A program made the position numbers and the translations under genes. Positions 53,801 to 56,990 of a DNA stretch of 64,000 nucleotides are shown piece by piece. Position 1 is the stretch's first letter. Every line of letters begins with the position of its first letter. The notes below the pieces were generated by a model, which made no database searches, was not told where the DNA came from, and was given only the letters and a program-made list of their open reading frames with translations. This stretch comes from Bicyclus anynana (lineage: Eukaryota; Arthropoda; Insecta; Lepidoptera; Nymphalidae): contig NC_069108.1 in the NCBI RefSeq assembly GCF_947172395.1, forward strand, positions 6,149,068 to 6,213,067, written 5' to 3'.

Positions 53801-56728
53801 GATTTACAAGACGGAGGTCCTGGGTTCGATCCCCGGCTGGGCAGATTGAGATTTTCTTAATTGGTCCAGGTCTGGCTGGTGGAAGGCTTTGGCCGTGACT
53901 AGTTACTACCCTACCGGCAAAGACGTACCGCCAAGCGATTTTGCGTTCCGGTACGGTGCCGTGTAGAAACAAGTTAGCCCGCTTCCATCTTAGATTGCAT
54001 CATCACTTACTCAGGGGAGATTGTAGTCAAGGGCTATCTTGTAAAGAATAAAAAAAAATAAAAAAAAAAAAAAACAATTTATGAAAAAAGTTTGTATATG
54101 CGGTTGTCAAGAAGACACGTGACGTTACTCTGTGGCTATCTAATATATCTAATATATAAAATTCTCGTGTCGCGGTGTTCGAACTTGAACTCCTCCGAAA
54201 CGGCTCAACCGATTTTGATGAAATTTTTTGTGCATATTCAGTAGGTCTGAGAATCGGCCAACATCTATTTTTCAAACCCCTAAATCCTAGGATAGGGTAG
54301 TGGTAGGGTAGGGGTATGGTATAGGGATAGGGTAGGGGTACGGTAGCGGTAGGGTAGGGGTAGGGTAGGGGTAGGGTAGGGTAGTGGTAGGGTAGGTTTA
54401 TGGTATAGGGATAGGGTAGGGGTAGGGTAGTGGTAGGGTAGTTGTAGGGTAGGGTAGGGTAGGGGTAGAGTAGAGGTAGGGTAGGGGTAGGGGTAGGAGT
54501 ATGGTAGTGTAAGGTAAGGATAGGGAAGAAGTGCAAATAAATAAATTAATAAGTCAAAGCGAAGCTTGAGCGAGTCCGCTAGTATATATATAAAATCAAA
54601 ATTTAAATTGAATTGAATTGAAACAGACTGTAACATAGTGAAACAAACAGTGGTAGAATCTTTACAAATAGTCAACTGACATATCAAAAGTGCTTGTAAA
54701 CTGAGCCTACTTGAAATAAATATCTTGACCAGTGTGGTGGACTATTGGCCTAACCCCTCTCATTCTGAGCGGAGACTCGAGCTCAGCAGTGAACCGAATA
54801 CGGGTTGATTATGATAAAGATGTTTCATATCACTGCTAAGCTCGAGTCTCTCAATAGACCCAATTCTCAAATTCTGACAAATAATAATAATAATAAAGCT
54901 TTATTTTTCCCATTTAGATAGTACTTAACAATATCTTAAAACTATTCTAACTAGTCTATACATATATTAAATAATTAATTGTTATGTACTAGTATAATGG
55001 GCCACTGGTGTTACAGATATTTTTAAAAAGATAAAAAGGCTGAAGTGGTCCTGGACGGGACATGTGCTGAGATCCTCGAAAGAAAAATGGTCCAAAGAGG
55101 ACATGCAATGGTACCCCAGAGATGGGAAAAGGAGGCAAGGGCGACCACATAAGAGATGGGAGGATGACCTGCCGAAAGGATGGCGAGGAAAGGCCAGAGA
55201 TCGAGTAGAGTGGAAAAGTCTGGAGGAGGCCTATGTCGAAGGACAACCTGATTGCTATAGTATATAAATTAAGTAATAATATTAAGTATATTGTATGTAT
55301 TCAGCAATCAGAGAATAAATGCTATTTTTATTTATTTATTTTATTTATAATGGGCCTCTTCGGGTATAGGCCTCCTCCATCTTTTTCCATTTGTCCCTTT
55401 CTTTTGTGAGTTCCATCCAACCTTGGCCGGCCACTGCGGTAATGTCTACCCACCTTCCTATAGGCCTTCCTACCTTCCTTTTACCAAGTGGACCTTTCCA
55501 ATAGGTAATGGGGATGATGACTATATATGTGTTAGATCAGGTTATAACCAAACAATACATAAGATATAACAAACGTGGTATGCGCAGTGGATTTACAAAA
55601 CAGAGGTCCTGGATTCAATCCCCGGCTGGGCAGATTGAGATTTTCTTAATTGGTCCAGGTCTTGCTGGTGGGAGGCTTCGGCCGTGGATAGTTGCCACCC
55701 TACCGGCAAAGGCGTACTGCCAAGCGATTTAGCGTTCCGGTACGGTGCCGTGTAGAAACCGAAAGGGGTGTGGATTTTCTCCTCCTTACAAGTTAGCCCA
55801 ATTCCATCTAAGACTGCATCATCACTTACCATCAGGTGAGATTGTAGTCAAGGGCTAACTTGTAAACAATAATAAAAAAAAATAATGAGTTTATAATAAT
55901 TATAGATAAAATATTTTTAATAGTTTGTGAAATTTTATAATCTCATTTATTTTACAAATATCCAGACAATGTTTGCTTTTTATGTATAAATTAGTTAACA
56001 TTGACCTTATTTACCCGAATGTATCATAAAAATCAATATATTCAAACCTAGGCATCATCCCTATTATTAAAATCGGTCCAGTAGTTTTTGACCAAAAGTT
56101 AAGACCCAAAATATAATAATATTAGTATAGAAAGTATAGATAGTATAGATTAGTTAACATTGATTTTATTTACCCGAATGTATCATAAAAATCAATATAT
56201 TCAAACCTTTCAAAGTTTTGTCACGCTAAAGTGTTTTTCAGATAGCATGGGAACGGTGACAGTCGCCTGTATGACCTACGTACTATTAACGTGAATCGCG
56301 GCAAACTTTCAACAGTCAAACGAACTGTCACCCGCACCATGCTACATGAAAAGAACTGTAATGACAGGTAGCTGTCTCTATTATAAAATTATTTGCATAA
56401 TTGCGAATTTTTGCCAGCGCCGACAATGATGCGACCTCGACCTTGTTTCGAATTCAAAAGGAAGATGAACTGCGTGCGCATTAGGTATACACTATGTGGA
56501 TTCTGGACAAATTTTCATTTATATTCTTAGTTCATAATTTTTTTGGTTGCAAAATACTGTTGTGAAGAAAAATACAAAAGCAATAAGTAAACCGTATTCC
56601 CATGGTATTCGTAAATATACAAAATACGACATACGATAGTTTGGGCAGGTTGAAAAACAAAAACAACTTAACAATAACTCACCTACGAAGAATACCGTAG
56701 CCTTTTTCTTTACTTGTAACATAATCAT
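14205..56728 (-). CDS. HP14: Modular serine protease, HP14/ModSP type (15 coding exons, complete)
   Basis: A secreted initiator protease of the haemolymph. In Manduca, Tenebrio and Drosophila, relatives self-activate after recognition proteins bind microbial glucan or peptidoglycan, then start the Toll and prophenoloxidase cascades. The exons (high to low) are 56683-56728, 44248-44293, 39616-39684, 37843-37962, 36431-36553, 34579-34759, 33559-33647, 31905-32104, 30773-30982, 28931-29092, 23377-23504, 21990-22169, 19330-19489, 17481-17564 and 14205-14320. They sum to 1914 nt (637 aa plus stop) with every phase matching and GT-AG borders throughout. The domains are a signal peptide (1-23), LDLa repeats (53-90, 95-129, about 136-169, 174-210), Sushi (229-290), Wonton-like (294-359) and S1 protease (374-637). 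The triad is H418 (SAAHC), D478 (DDLAV) and S580 (GDSGGG). A Leu373-Met374 bond fits the Leu-type activation site of this family. Start: ATG 56728 precedes the hydrophobic leader; a second ATG two codons on is the alternative. The orthology call is from architecture, not a search. Confidence 0.93.
14377..14700 (+). mobile_element. SINE-B in HP14 intron 14
   Basis: Full-length, antisense to HP14. The short motif aggcgc occurs on both sides (near 14351 and 14703), which could be remains of a target-site duplication. Confidence 0.9.
14701..15106. repeat. Dispersed repeat shared with 51330-51660
   Basis: Shares gtatttttatgataaaact, ttttttgacctttg and the following ~150 bp with 51330-51660. A 48-bp piece at its left (aggcgcatgaggg...cgccggtatg) recurs at 15851-15900. 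Unclassified. Confidence 0.5.
15107..15410 (-). mobile_element. SINE-A in HP14 intron 14
   Basis: Complete minus-strand copy from gagccgtgatagcccagtgg to the catcaacccatattcgg end. Confidence 0.9.
15524..15806 (+). mobile_element. SINE-B, rearranged
   Basis: A short minus-strand SINE-B tail (15524-15555) is followed by a 5'-truncated plus-strand copy with a long poly(A) at 15788-15806. Confidence 0.75.
15901..16140 (+). repeat. GA-rich degenerate tandem repeat
   Basis: About two copies of a ~120-bp unit made largely of purine runs (gagagagagt, gtgagaaagattga). Strand asymmetry is strong. No coding sense was seen. Confidence 0.6.
16375..17345 (+). pseudogene. LINE reverse transcriptase remnant split by Helitron-2
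   Basis: 16380-16500 encodes GVPQGSILGPLLFILYIN and FADDYY, the RT palm motifs. 17190-17345 encodes DDTKFLGITIDK, the thumb start of the same kind of RT. Stops and frameshifts break it, and a Helitron-2 copy lies between the pieces. Clade probably Jockey/CR1-like. Confidence 0.75.
16506..17036 (-). mobile_element. Helitron-2 copy with (CTACCC)n interior
   Basis: On the minus strand it runs TCTAATATATAAAATTCTCG to CTAG, flanked by A and T. The microsatellite lies at 16558-16655. It is inserted into the LINE remnant, so it is younger. Confidence 0.85.
17481..17564 (-). CDS. HP14: HP14 exon 14: catalytic serine
   Basis: An 84-nt exon with acceptor tgtacag and donor gtaagt. It encodes TALCKGDSGGG with S580. 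GDSGGG instead of GDSGGP is common in HP14/ModSP relatives. The residue six before the serine is Ala, not Asp, so trypsin-like specificity is not expected. Confidence 0.93.
17634..17957 (-). mobile_element. SINE-B in HP14 intron 13
   Basis: Complete copy in HP14 sense orientation, with a T-run at 17629-17641 corresponding to its poly(A) tail. Confidence 0.9.
18442..18754 (-). mobile_element. SINE-A in HP14 intron 13
   Basis: Complete minus-strand copy with an extra T-run (18629-18646) inside the body. The preceding 17960-18440 holds nothing recognised. Confidence 0.9.
18757..18803. repeat. Perfect AT-rich hairpin
   Basis: Arms of 21 bp (aatgattttttgatgaaaata and its complement) around a 5-base loop, directly beside the SINE-A end. 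Confidence 0.8.
18880..19157 (-). mobile_element. Pogo-like element end
   Basis: Minus-strand sequence starts CAGTAGAACCCGTTTAATAC next to TA and continues with stretches also found at 12722-12890. It lies just downstream (gene sense) of the exon 13 partial duplicate. Confidence 0.5.
19166..19228 (-). repeat. Partial duplicate of exon 13 end and donor
   Basis: The last 43 bp of exon 13 and about 20 bp of intron 13 recur 144 bp downstream, with the gtactg donor intact and no acceptor seen. It is a two-copy version of the arrays in introns 6, 8, 11 and 12. Confidence 0.85.
19330..19489 (-). CDS. HP14: HP14 exon 13: core of protease domain
   Basis: A 160-nt exon with acceptor ttcgcag and donor gtactg. 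It holds VAGWGQTG, C548 and KICAGFANG, the usual strands before the active-site serine. Its upstream acceptor lies about 5 bp from the end of a MITE-G remnant, and its donor side is partly duplicated 144 bp downstream. Confidence 0.93.
19495..20770. mobile_element. MITE-G remnant split by a TA-flanked 1.23-kb element
   Basis: A MITE-G end (aatagggattatgacag) lies at 19495-19525 and its continuation (tataaatt) follows 20757. Between them is an element with 18-bp perfect termini ACTATGCACAAAAATTAA and TA on each side. Its interior is A/T homopolymer-rich and has no ORF of note. Confidence 0.7.
19866..19940 (+). repeat. (GT)n microsatellite
   Basis: Almost uninterrupted GT dinucleotides, about 37 repeats, inside the TA-flanked element. 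Confidence 0.95.
21000..21165 (-). mobile_element. SINE-B fragment in HP14 intron 12
   Basis: 3' half of the family in minus orientation, more diverged than most copies. The interval to 21309 holds nothing recognised apart from a short open stretch at 21213-21300. Confidence 0.65.
21310..22098 (-). repeat. 112-bp donor-junction array at exon 12/intron 12
   Basis: Seven units with donor borders at 21990, 21878, 21766, 21654, 21542, 21430 and 21318. Each is about 109 bp of exon 12 plus only about 3 bp of intron, so the gtacgt donor of each copy is completed by the next copy. Scattered single-base differences between copies argue that they are real and have begun to diverge. Confidence 0.95.
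21990..22169 (-). CDS. HP14: HP14 exon 12: catalytic aspartate
   Basis: A 180-nt phase-0 exon with acceptor tttgcag and donor gtacgt. QDDLAVVVL carries D478 and RPVC carries C498. Seven equivalent donors lie at 112-bp steps. Only the first (used here) runs in frame into exon 13, because 112 is not a multiple of three. Confidence 0.92.
22199..22937. other. HP14 intron 11 distal part
   Basis: Mostly unique sequence. At 22662-22690 it carries gtcggcacgcgccaacacga..., nearly identical to part of the 152-bp unit in intron 8. No exon was recognised. Confidence 0.5.
22956..23390 (-). repeat. 41-bp donor-junction array at exon 11/intron 11
   Basis: Eleven units at exactly 41-bp spacing, with donor borders at 23377, 23336, 23295, 23254, 23213, 23172, 23131, 23090, 23049, 23008 and 22967. 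Each contains 15 bp like the end of exon 11 and 26 bp of intron. In gene sense a unit reads acceptor-like gcgcag, nine bases, then a gtaa donor. Confidence 0.95.
23377..23504 (-). CDS. HP14: HP14 exon 11: catalytic histidine
   Basis: A 128-nt exon with acceptor aacacag and donor gtaaca. Joined to exon 10 it gives VLSAAHC (H418). The segment VGKLYSDWNHPRDAGHAQ is typical of HP14-like proteases. The last 15 bp of the exon are the seed of the 41-bp array in the following intron. Confidence 0.93.
23888..24305. mobile_element. 418-bp element with ~35-bp terminal inverted repeats
   Basis: Ends aattgattatgaaacacggc and its complement, continuing through taaaacacacgtgat. The interior has a minus-strand open frame (Ser/Glu- then Ala/Arg-rich) with no recognised domain. 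No clear target duplication. In intron 10. Confidence 0.7.
24356..24569. repeat. Palindromic element built from LTR-like ends
   Basis: Arms of ~41 bp starting tgttagcaattctaaatatt and its complement flank short tandem units of tagtatcatgacgta. One arm matches the start of the LTR-like sequence at 29103. Confidence 0.7.
24570..26050. other. HP14 intron 10 spacer
   Basis: AT-rich. It contains a 77-bp near-perfect palindrome at 25407-25484 (agcagggattggtaagac arms). No gene was recognised. Confidence 0.5.
26055..26268 (+). mobile_element. SINE-A, 5'-truncated
   Basis: Starts within the B-box region (cggtccggggcatgcacc) and runs to the gat-rich end. Confidence 0.85.
26605..26700 (+). mobile_element. 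LINE 3' UTR fragment
   Basis: Shares gtggtagaatcttta, tagtcaactgac and cctacttgaaataaat with 54640-54720 and, inverted, with 47345-47510. It ends in a T/A tract. The rest of 26269-27240 shows nothing recognised. Confidence 0.6.
27245..27444 (-). mobile_element. Short Helitron-4 copy
   Basis: A compact 200-bp element: TCTATACTAATATTATAAAG on the minus strand to GCGGCGTCAGCTAG, flanked by A and T. Near-identical relatives are at 32146-32335 and, eroded, 10150-10316. Confidence 0.8.
27815..28660 (-). pseudogene. CR1/L2-like LINE, ORF2 C-terminus and 3' UTR
   Basis: An uninterrupted frame at 28298-28660 encodes LKWLPIRLRRNTHILSLLYS, later SFAVESVRLWNSLPPDIRR and a final FKGLIGKHYF. This is the usual C-terminus of CR1-group LINE reverse transcriptases. 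The 3' UTR ends in (ATTTC)n at 27815-27842. It is 5'-truncated and inactive. Confidence 0.8.
28720..28755 (+). repeat. Short gtagggg repeat
   Basis: A Helitron-type microsatellite scrap between the LINE and exon 10. No Helitron ends are visible around it. Confidence 0.5.
28931..29092 (-). CDS. HP14: HP14 exon 10: activation site and N-terminal protease strand
   Basis: A 162-nt exon with acceptor gttacag and donor gtggga. C363 probably tethers the light chain to C498. The activation region reads NPL/MAGGEPAARGEVPW, so the new N-terminus would be Met374 where most S1 proteases have Ile or Val. CGGSLIS follows, and VLS leads into the catalytic His exon. Confidence 0.93.
29103..29450 (+). mobile_element. 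Possible solo LTR (BEL/Pao-like)
   Basis: Begins TGTTAGCAATT and ends ATTATTACA, has TATAAA near 29235 and AATAAA near 29411, and is about 350 bp: an LTR-like layout. No matching 5-bp target duplication or internal region was found. It starts 9 bp from the exon 10 acceptor AG. Confidence 0.4.
29660..29962 (-). mobile_element. SINE-A in HP14 intron 9
   Basis: Full-length copy in HP14 orientation. Confidence 0.9.
29985..30725 (-). mobile_element. MITE-G copy split by SINE-B
   Basis: The MITE-G body (29985-30345) and its 5' end (30700-30725, tagtcatcatccccatt) are separated by a full SINE-B at 30356-30690. Confidence 0.8.
30356..30690 (+). mobile_element. SINE-B, nested in MITE-G
   Basis: Full-length with poly(A)-rich end. 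Inserted into the MITE-G copy, so it is younger. Confidence 0.9.
30773..30982 (-). CDS. HP14: HP14 exon 9: Wonton-like Cys-rich domain
   Basis: A 210-nt exon with acceptor tttgcag and donor gtatgt. Seven cysteines (294, 306, 319, 333, 347, 348, 359) and the ending NGQWNYKPKC resemble a CCP module with extra cysteines. This is the position and pattern of the Wonton domain named in Manduca HP14. A SINE-C copy begins about 15 bp upstream of the acceptor. Confidence 0.92.
30998..31150 (+). mobile_element. SINE-C upstream of exon 9 acceptor
   Basis: Copy lacking part of the A-box region. Its head (tttagagcctcatcaccg) starts about 12-15 bp from the exon 9 splice acceptor. Confidence 0.75.
31203..31998 (-). 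repeat. 152-bp donor-junction array at exon 8/intron 8
   Basis: Five near-identical units with donors abutting 31905, 31753, 31601, 31449 and 31297. Each unit holds the last 94 bp of exon 8 and the first 58 bp of intron 8. The first donor is the one that keeps the frame, since 152 is not a multiple of three. Confidence 0.95.
31905..32104 (-). CDS. HP14: HP14 exon 8: Sushi/CCP domain
   Basis: A 200-nt exon with acceptor tctccag and donor gtgagt. Cysteines 229, 263, 277 and 290 with GYRL and a Trp before the last Cys (GTWLTDSFPSC) give a standard four-Cys Sushi domain. The terminal 94 bp of the exon plus 58 bp of intron form a five-copy array just downstream. Confidence 0.93.
32146..32335 (-). 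mobile_element. Short Helitron-4 copy
   Basis: Relative of 27245-27444 (ctagctgacgccgcgcgatt at the 3' end). The 5' end is slightly rearranged. Confidence 0.7.
32496..33518 (-). mobile_element. Helitron-3 copy carrying a foldback element
   Basis: On the minus strand it runs from TCTAAACTTATAATAAATCT (preceded by A) to CTAG (followed by T). It contains (TACCCC)n at 32520-32665, a (CAGA)n run at 32850-32910 and a nested foldback element at 33023-33460. In intron 7. Confidence 0.8.
33023..33460. mobile_element. Foldback element with ~123-bp inverted arms
   Basis: Arms 33023-33145 and 33338-33460 are nearly identical in inverse, starting ATTTAAACGGGTACATACC. The 190-bp loop has an open frame (lysine/arginine-rich, ending in FCP) of unknown meaning. 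Confidence 0.85.
33559..33647 (-). CDS. HP14: HP14 exon 7: end of LDLa repeat 4
   Basis: An 89-nt exon with acceptor tttgcag and donor gtgagt. It opens with VSDCADGSDET and C210, closing the fourth LDLa repeat, then gives a 14-residue Thr/Pro linker up to Gln225 (split codon). Confidence 0.93.
33731..34050 (-). pseudogene. RTE-type LINE C-terminal fragment
   Basis: Same ORF tail as at 3625-4031 (RAMERAMLGASLRNR, GDWGPKVLEWRPR, VGRRPTRWTDDIKRIAG) with an internal deletion removing the KLKWQWAGH part. In intron 6, in HP14 orientation. Confidence 0.8.
34143..34672 (-). repeat. 126-bp donor-junction array at exon 6/intron 6
   Basis: Four donor junctions, at 34579, 34453, 34327 and 34201, plus a partial fifth unit. 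Each unit is the last 94 bp of exon 6 followed by the first 32 bp of intron 6. Each copy keeps the gtgagt donor. Reading through the first donor meets TGA within three codons. Confidence 0.95.
34579..34759 (-). CDS. HP14: HP14 exon 6: LDLa repeat 3 and first part of repeat 4
   Basis: A 181-nt GC-rich exon with acceptor ctcgcag and donor gtgagt. Repeat 3 (about 136-169) has only four cysteines (140, 152, 158, 169). It lacks the first and third, which normally pair with each other. Repeat 4 starts at C174 and is split after Arg195. The last 94 bp of this exon, plus 32 bp of intron, are tandemly repeated downstream. Confidence 0.93.
34912..34959. repeat. Perfect 21-bp hairpin before exon 6
   Basis: gtagttacagcagcaggttta and its exact complement flank a 5-base loop, about 150 bp upstream of the exon 6 acceptor. 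The loop is short for a miRNA precursor, and the arms may be eroded MITE ends. Confidence 0.85.
34960..35402. other. Intron 5 spacer with Helitron interior
   Basis: Holds a short ctacccctaccatacc microsatellite (35140-35180) and otherwise no recognised feature. Confidence 0.45.
35405..35615 (-). mobile_element. Short Helitron copy
   Basis: 3' end CTAG with hairpin GCGGACGCTCGCGACTTCG. The 5' end is the ctaatattataaaggcg type on the minus strand. Related to the duplicated fragment at 59165-59405. Confidence 0.7.
35836..36282. mobile_element. Inverted-repeat element split by MITE-G
   Basis: Outer arms acggtcaattattctcacgt (35838) and its complement (36262) enclose a MITE-G copy (about 35931-36241) that has an internal deletion. 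Confidence 0.65.
36431..36553 (-). CDS. HP14: HP14 exon 5: LDLa repeat 2
   Basis: A 123-nt exon with acceptor cccgcag and donor gtatgc, phase 2 in and out. Six cysteines lie at 95, 102, 107, 114, 120 and 129. The calcium motif reads CADYSDE, with Tyr in place of the usual Gly. The repeat is complete within this one exon. Confidence 0.95.
36554..36837. other. Intron 4 proximal spacer
   Basis: Moderate GC; no repeat family or exon was recognised. Confidence 0.4.
36838..37178 (+). mobile_element. MITE-G fragment joined to SINE-B 3' half
   Basis: MITE-G body to 36987 (ends gatcgtt) runs directly into a 5'-truncated SINE-B (ccctaccggcaaagacg to ctaacttgtaa). Confidence 0.75.
37541..37672. mobile_element. 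Foldback MITE
   Basis: Arms ttactatcgcgttaacgtaa / gcgaatttctaaggaattga and their complements around a ~35-bp loop. The 37179-37540 interval before it holds nothing recognised. Confidence 0.75.
37843..37962 (-). CDS. HP14: HP14 exon 4: LDLa repeat 1
   Basis: A 120-nt exon with acceptor tttgcag and donor gtaatt. It supplies cysteines 61, 66, 73, 79 and 90 and the calcium-cage motif CPDGSDE. With C53 from exon 3 this makes a complete six-Cys LDL-receptor class A repeat, a typical ligand-binding module. Confidence 0.95.
38034..38328 (-). mobile_element. MITE-G copy with internal deletion
   Basis: Starts aatagggatgatgacag and ends catcatccccatt. The middle third is missing. In intron 3. Confidence 0.8.
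38450..38735. mobile_element. Helitron scrap and MITE-G 3' end
   Basis: A Helitron 3' scrap (gcgggcgtccgcta) lies at 38460-38476. MITE-G terminal sequence (gtaatgatcgcagatacc to catcatccctatt) lies at 38632-38730. Confidence 0.6.
38888..39212 (+). mobile_element. SINE-B in HP14 intron 3
   Basis: Full-length with A-rich tail. Confidence 0.9.
39301..39592 (+). mobile_element. SINE-A in HP14 intron 3
   Basis: Near full length with small deletions in the tRNA-like head. It ends 24 bp before (plus strand) exon 3. Confidence 0.85.
39616..39684 (-). CDS. HP14: HP14 exon 3: linker and first Cys of LDLa 1
   Basis: A 69-nt exon with acceptor gttatag, donor gtaagt and phase 2 at both ends. It encodes a polar, lysine- and glutamate-rich mature N-terminus (residues 31-53) that ends in C53, the first cysteine of LDLa repeat 1. 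Confidence 0.85.
39745..40572. mobile_element. hAT-like element with 8-bp target duplication
   Basis: Ends CATTGGCGTATCTAG and CTAGATACGCCTATG are flanked on both sides by GTTATTAC (39737-39744 and 40573-40580). It has no transposase but contains a LINE 3' fragment at 40015-40380 whose frame reads GRMVKILLNKGYYTVAEFLN. A partner end lies at 48660-48782. In intron 2. Confidence 0.85.
40690..40870 (-). mobile_element. SINE-B 3' portion
   Basis: Minus-strand copy with the tRNA-like head missing. Confidence 0.8.
40965..41085 (+). mobile_element. MITE-G 5' fragment
   Basis: First ~120 bp only, starting aatagggatgatgactagg. From 41086 to 41368 nothing was recognised. Confidence 0.75.
41369..41657 (+). 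mobile_element. SINE-A, 5'-truncated
   Basis: Lacks the A-box. Body and gat-rich tail are present. Confidence 0.85.
41660..42022. mobile_element. Helitron interior scrap and SINE-A 3' fragment
   Basis: 41700-41880 matches Helitron interior (aggggttgaaagtttgta) also seen near 58130-58290. 41915-42022 is a SINE-A tail. Confidence 0.5.
42294..43346 (+). mobile_element. MITE-G copy split by Helitron-1
   Basis: Both MITE-G halves are present (42294-42363 and 42937-43346). The join reconstructs the uninterrupted family sequence exactly, which proves the Helitron borders. Confidence 0.9.
42364..42936 (+). mobile_element. Helitron-1, full length, nested in MITE-G
   Basis: TCTATACTAATATTATAAAG ... 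GAGCGTCCGCTAG between A (42363) and T (42937), with a 3' hairpin before CTAG. No Rep/helicase gene is present. Confidence 0.9.
43349..43652 (+). mobile_element. SINE-A adjoining MITE-G
   Basis: Full-length copy starting 3 bp after the truncated MITE-G end. Confidence 0.9.
43676..43890 (-). mobile_element. Diverged SINE-B
   Basis: Minus-strand copy, more mutated than others, including head and body. A GGACCTG-element fragment follows at 43996-44095. Confidence 0.75.
44150..44216 (+). mobile_element. RTE-type LINE 3' tip
   Basis: Encodes only the last codons (ctgcagtggacgtccatcgg) and the (GAT)n tail, 32 bp before exon 2 on the plus strand. Confidence 0.65.
44248..44293 (-). CDS. HP14: HP14 exon 2: end of signal peptide
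   Basis: A 46-nt exon with acceptor gttacag and donor gtaacg. It encodes AFFAAVFGEITYKDQ after the split Ala codon. The expected signal-peptidase cut is after Gly23 (VFG/E). It is too short to be noticed as an open frame and was found from splice sites and the continuing leader. Confidence 0.85.
44461..44848. mobile_element. Two inverted SINE-B fragments around a hairpin
   Basis: Minus-strand piece at 44461-44543 and plus-strand piece at 44670-44848. Between them is a short hairpin (aactagccttaaggctagtt). Confidence 0.7.
44852..45303 (+). mobile_element. MITE-G copy, 3' end replaced
   Basis: Runs from ggggatgatgactagg to ctattagcatac, then breaks off where the LINE at 45304 begins. Confidence 0.85.
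45304..46385 (+). pseudogene. Jockey-like LINE, 5'-truncated
   Basis: From 45334 the frame encodes FADDTSLYATAVNPRS, one TGA near 45436, then EVNPEKSAAVLFTGK, KYLGVTFDNRMNFSMHIRKA and the thumb/C-terminal region. A frameshift near 45888 leads to a tail with RLRRRRRGPRY. A poly(A) run lies at 46371-46385. It is a dead insertion in intron 1. Confidence 0.85.
46386..47344. other. Intron 1 spacer
   Basis: Contains an isolated hAT-like start (cagtgttaccaaccctactg) at 46497 with no mate found. No gene or complete element was recognised. Confidence 0.45.
47345..47750 (-). mobile_element. LINE 3' end (CR1-like)
   Basis: Minus-strand frame near 47590-47680 reads KKHLLSRGYYTIDEFLND, followed by a 3' UTR with the cctacttgaaataaat end. 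The same tail occurs at 26605-26700 and 54640-54720. Confidence 0.65.
47863..48364. mobile_element. Element with GGACCTG termini
   Basis: Second copy of the family at 996-1561, with ggacctgcctcgct and gcgatacaggtcc ends. Confidence 0.55.
48550..48782. mobile_element. hAT-like right end
   Basis: Matches the last ~200 bp of the 39745-40572 element (ctagggtggacactgga, cccacccgctgtatac). The left end is missing. From 48783 to 49279 nothing was recognised. Confidence 0.6.
49280..50332. mobile_element. Possible ~1.05-kb inverted-repeat element
   Basis: Arms cacacgtaccgagcaaacgg (49280) and its near-complement ending at 50332 enclose unusually GC- and CpG-rich DNA and a nested hAT MITE. Class and true borders are uncertain. 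Confidence 0.4.
49790..50248. mobile_element. hAT-type MITE with 8-bp target duplication
   Basis: Ends CAGGGTTCCCAACT and AGTTGGTAACGCTG lie between identical CTCGGCAC copies at 49782-49789 and 50249-50256. The interior is rich in ttagggg runs. Confidence 0.9.
50516..50775 (+). mobile_element. SINE-B (left of an inverted pair)
   Basis: Copy with an internal deletion and poly(A). Faces 50779-51084 tail to tail. Confidence 0.9.
50779..51084 (-). mobile_element. SINE-B (right of an inverted pair)
   Basis: Complete minus-strand copy. With its neighbour it forms a ~250-bp inverted repeat in intron 1. Confidence 0.9.
51090..51175 (+). repeat. gtagggg microsatellite
   Basis: Degenerate six- to seven-base repeat of the Helitron type, without clear Helitron ends here. 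Confidence 0.7.
51330..51660. repeat. Dispersed repeat shared with 14701-15106
   Basis: Same order of gtatttttatgataaaact, ttttttgaccttt, gaaatatggggaactttc and tttaatttgaccgga blocks. Unclassified. Confidence 0.5.
51672..51976 (+). mobile_element. SINE-A in HP14 intron 1
   Basis: Full-length copy. The interval 51977-52253 holds nothing recognised. Confidence 0.9.
52254..52500 (+). mobile_element. SINE-D
   Basis: tRNA-like head (gtggcgcagtgggtagtg, gggttcgattccc) followed by ggtgttttccagtgtctgtg and an AT-rich tail. The only clear copy of this family here. Confidence 0.75.
52528..53728 (+). mobile_element. Helitron-1 copy split by a retroelement and SINE-B
   Basis: Begins with ctacaatattataaagagg and ends GGGCGTCCGCTAG followed by T. 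A (CTTT)n-tailed retroelement interrupts it between two ctact copies. Its own interior carries gtagggg repeats (53610-53680). Confidence 0.7.
52607..53056 (+). mobile_element. (CTTT)n-tailed retroelement with SINE-B inside
   Basis: Same family as 5870-6110. It has a reversed SINE-B at 52688-52912 and the (CTTT)n tail at 53034-53056. The flanking ctact on both sides looks like its target duplication. Confidence 0.7.
53766..54058 (+). mobile_element. SINE-B
   Basis: Near full length, with a deletion in the body and a long A-rich tail up to about 54074. Confidence 0.9.
54148..54582 (+). mobile_element. Helitron-2 copy with (TACCCC)n interior
   Basis: Almost the same as 9010-9446: starts TCTAATATATAAAATTCTCG after A and ends CTAG before T. 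The repeats at 54290-54525 are longer and differ in detail. Confidence 0.85.
54640..54811 (+). mobile_element. LINE 3' tail and SINE-A 3' fragment
   Basis: LINE tail (gtggtagaatctttac to cctacttgaaataaat) at 54645-54720, then a SINE-A end at 54726-54811. Interval 54812-55030 holds an (ATA)n run and nothing else. Confidence 0.6.
55031..55267 (+). pseudogene. RTE-type LINE C-terminal fragment
   Basis: Encodes KRLKWSWTGHVLRSS, GRPHKRWEDD and ARDRVEWKSLEEAYVEGQ, the usual end of RTE-clade ORF2. It is a different subfamily from 3625-4031. Confidence 0.8.
55345..55505 (-). pseudogene. RTE-type LINE C-terminal fragment, opposite strand
   Basis: Minus frame encodes KVGRPIGRWVDITAVAGQGW and ERDKWKKMEEAYTRRG. 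It lies tail to tail with the fragment at 55031-55267. Confidence 0.8.
55576..55880 (+). mobile_element. SINE-B
   Basis: Near full length, head slightly truncated. Confidence 0.9.
55912..56212 (-). mobile_element. Two MITE-G 5' fragments
   Basis: 55912-56066 and 56150-56212 each end near caatatattcaaacct. The first keeps the catcatccctatt terminus. Confidence 0.7.
56243..56344. mobile_element. Short foldback MITE (TAGCATGG family)
   Basis: Second copy of the 12275-12381 family, 340 bp from exon 1 on its intron side. Confidence 0.7.
56683..56728 (-). CDS. HP14: HP14 exon 1: start and first half of signal peptide
   Basis: The exon encodes MIMLQVKKKATVFFV plus one base of the next codon. A basic n-region (KKK) is followed by the start of the hydrophobic core. 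The donor is gtgagt. The next exon is 12.4 kb away and completes the leader, which is a strong argument that the two belong together. Confidence 0.85.
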
Positions 56729-56990
56729 TTTGGTAAAAGTCTTTGGTAAAGTCACAACACAATACACAACACAAAATAAATATTTAAATTAAAGGAACTA
56801 CAAGTTTCCAAAAACAAATCGATCTAAACTAAAACACTGTCATTGCATTCACAGAATCACCACCTTGTGTCCCATTTTTCAGTATTACTAAAAATCGGAG
56901 CGCACTATCGCTACCGTCCGTCGAGCAGTGCCGCCAACAGTGAACTGAAGTTCTGTTTCAGTTTGACTAACGTGAAGTGATTTGAATGAA
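56729..56990 (-). promoter_or_regulatory. Probable 5' UTR and promoter region of HP14
   Basis: This is repeat-free sequence immediately upstream of the start codon and the only such stretch nearby. An arthropod-type initiator-like TCAGTT occurs near 56945 (minus strand). No convincing TATA box or NF-kB site was found. Assignment rests on position only. Confidence 0.3.

Noticed and set aside
56683..56767. Longer N-terminus starting upstream of 56728
   Set aside because: It would need a GTG start and would put polar residues before the signal peptide. The ATG at 56728 is sufficient.
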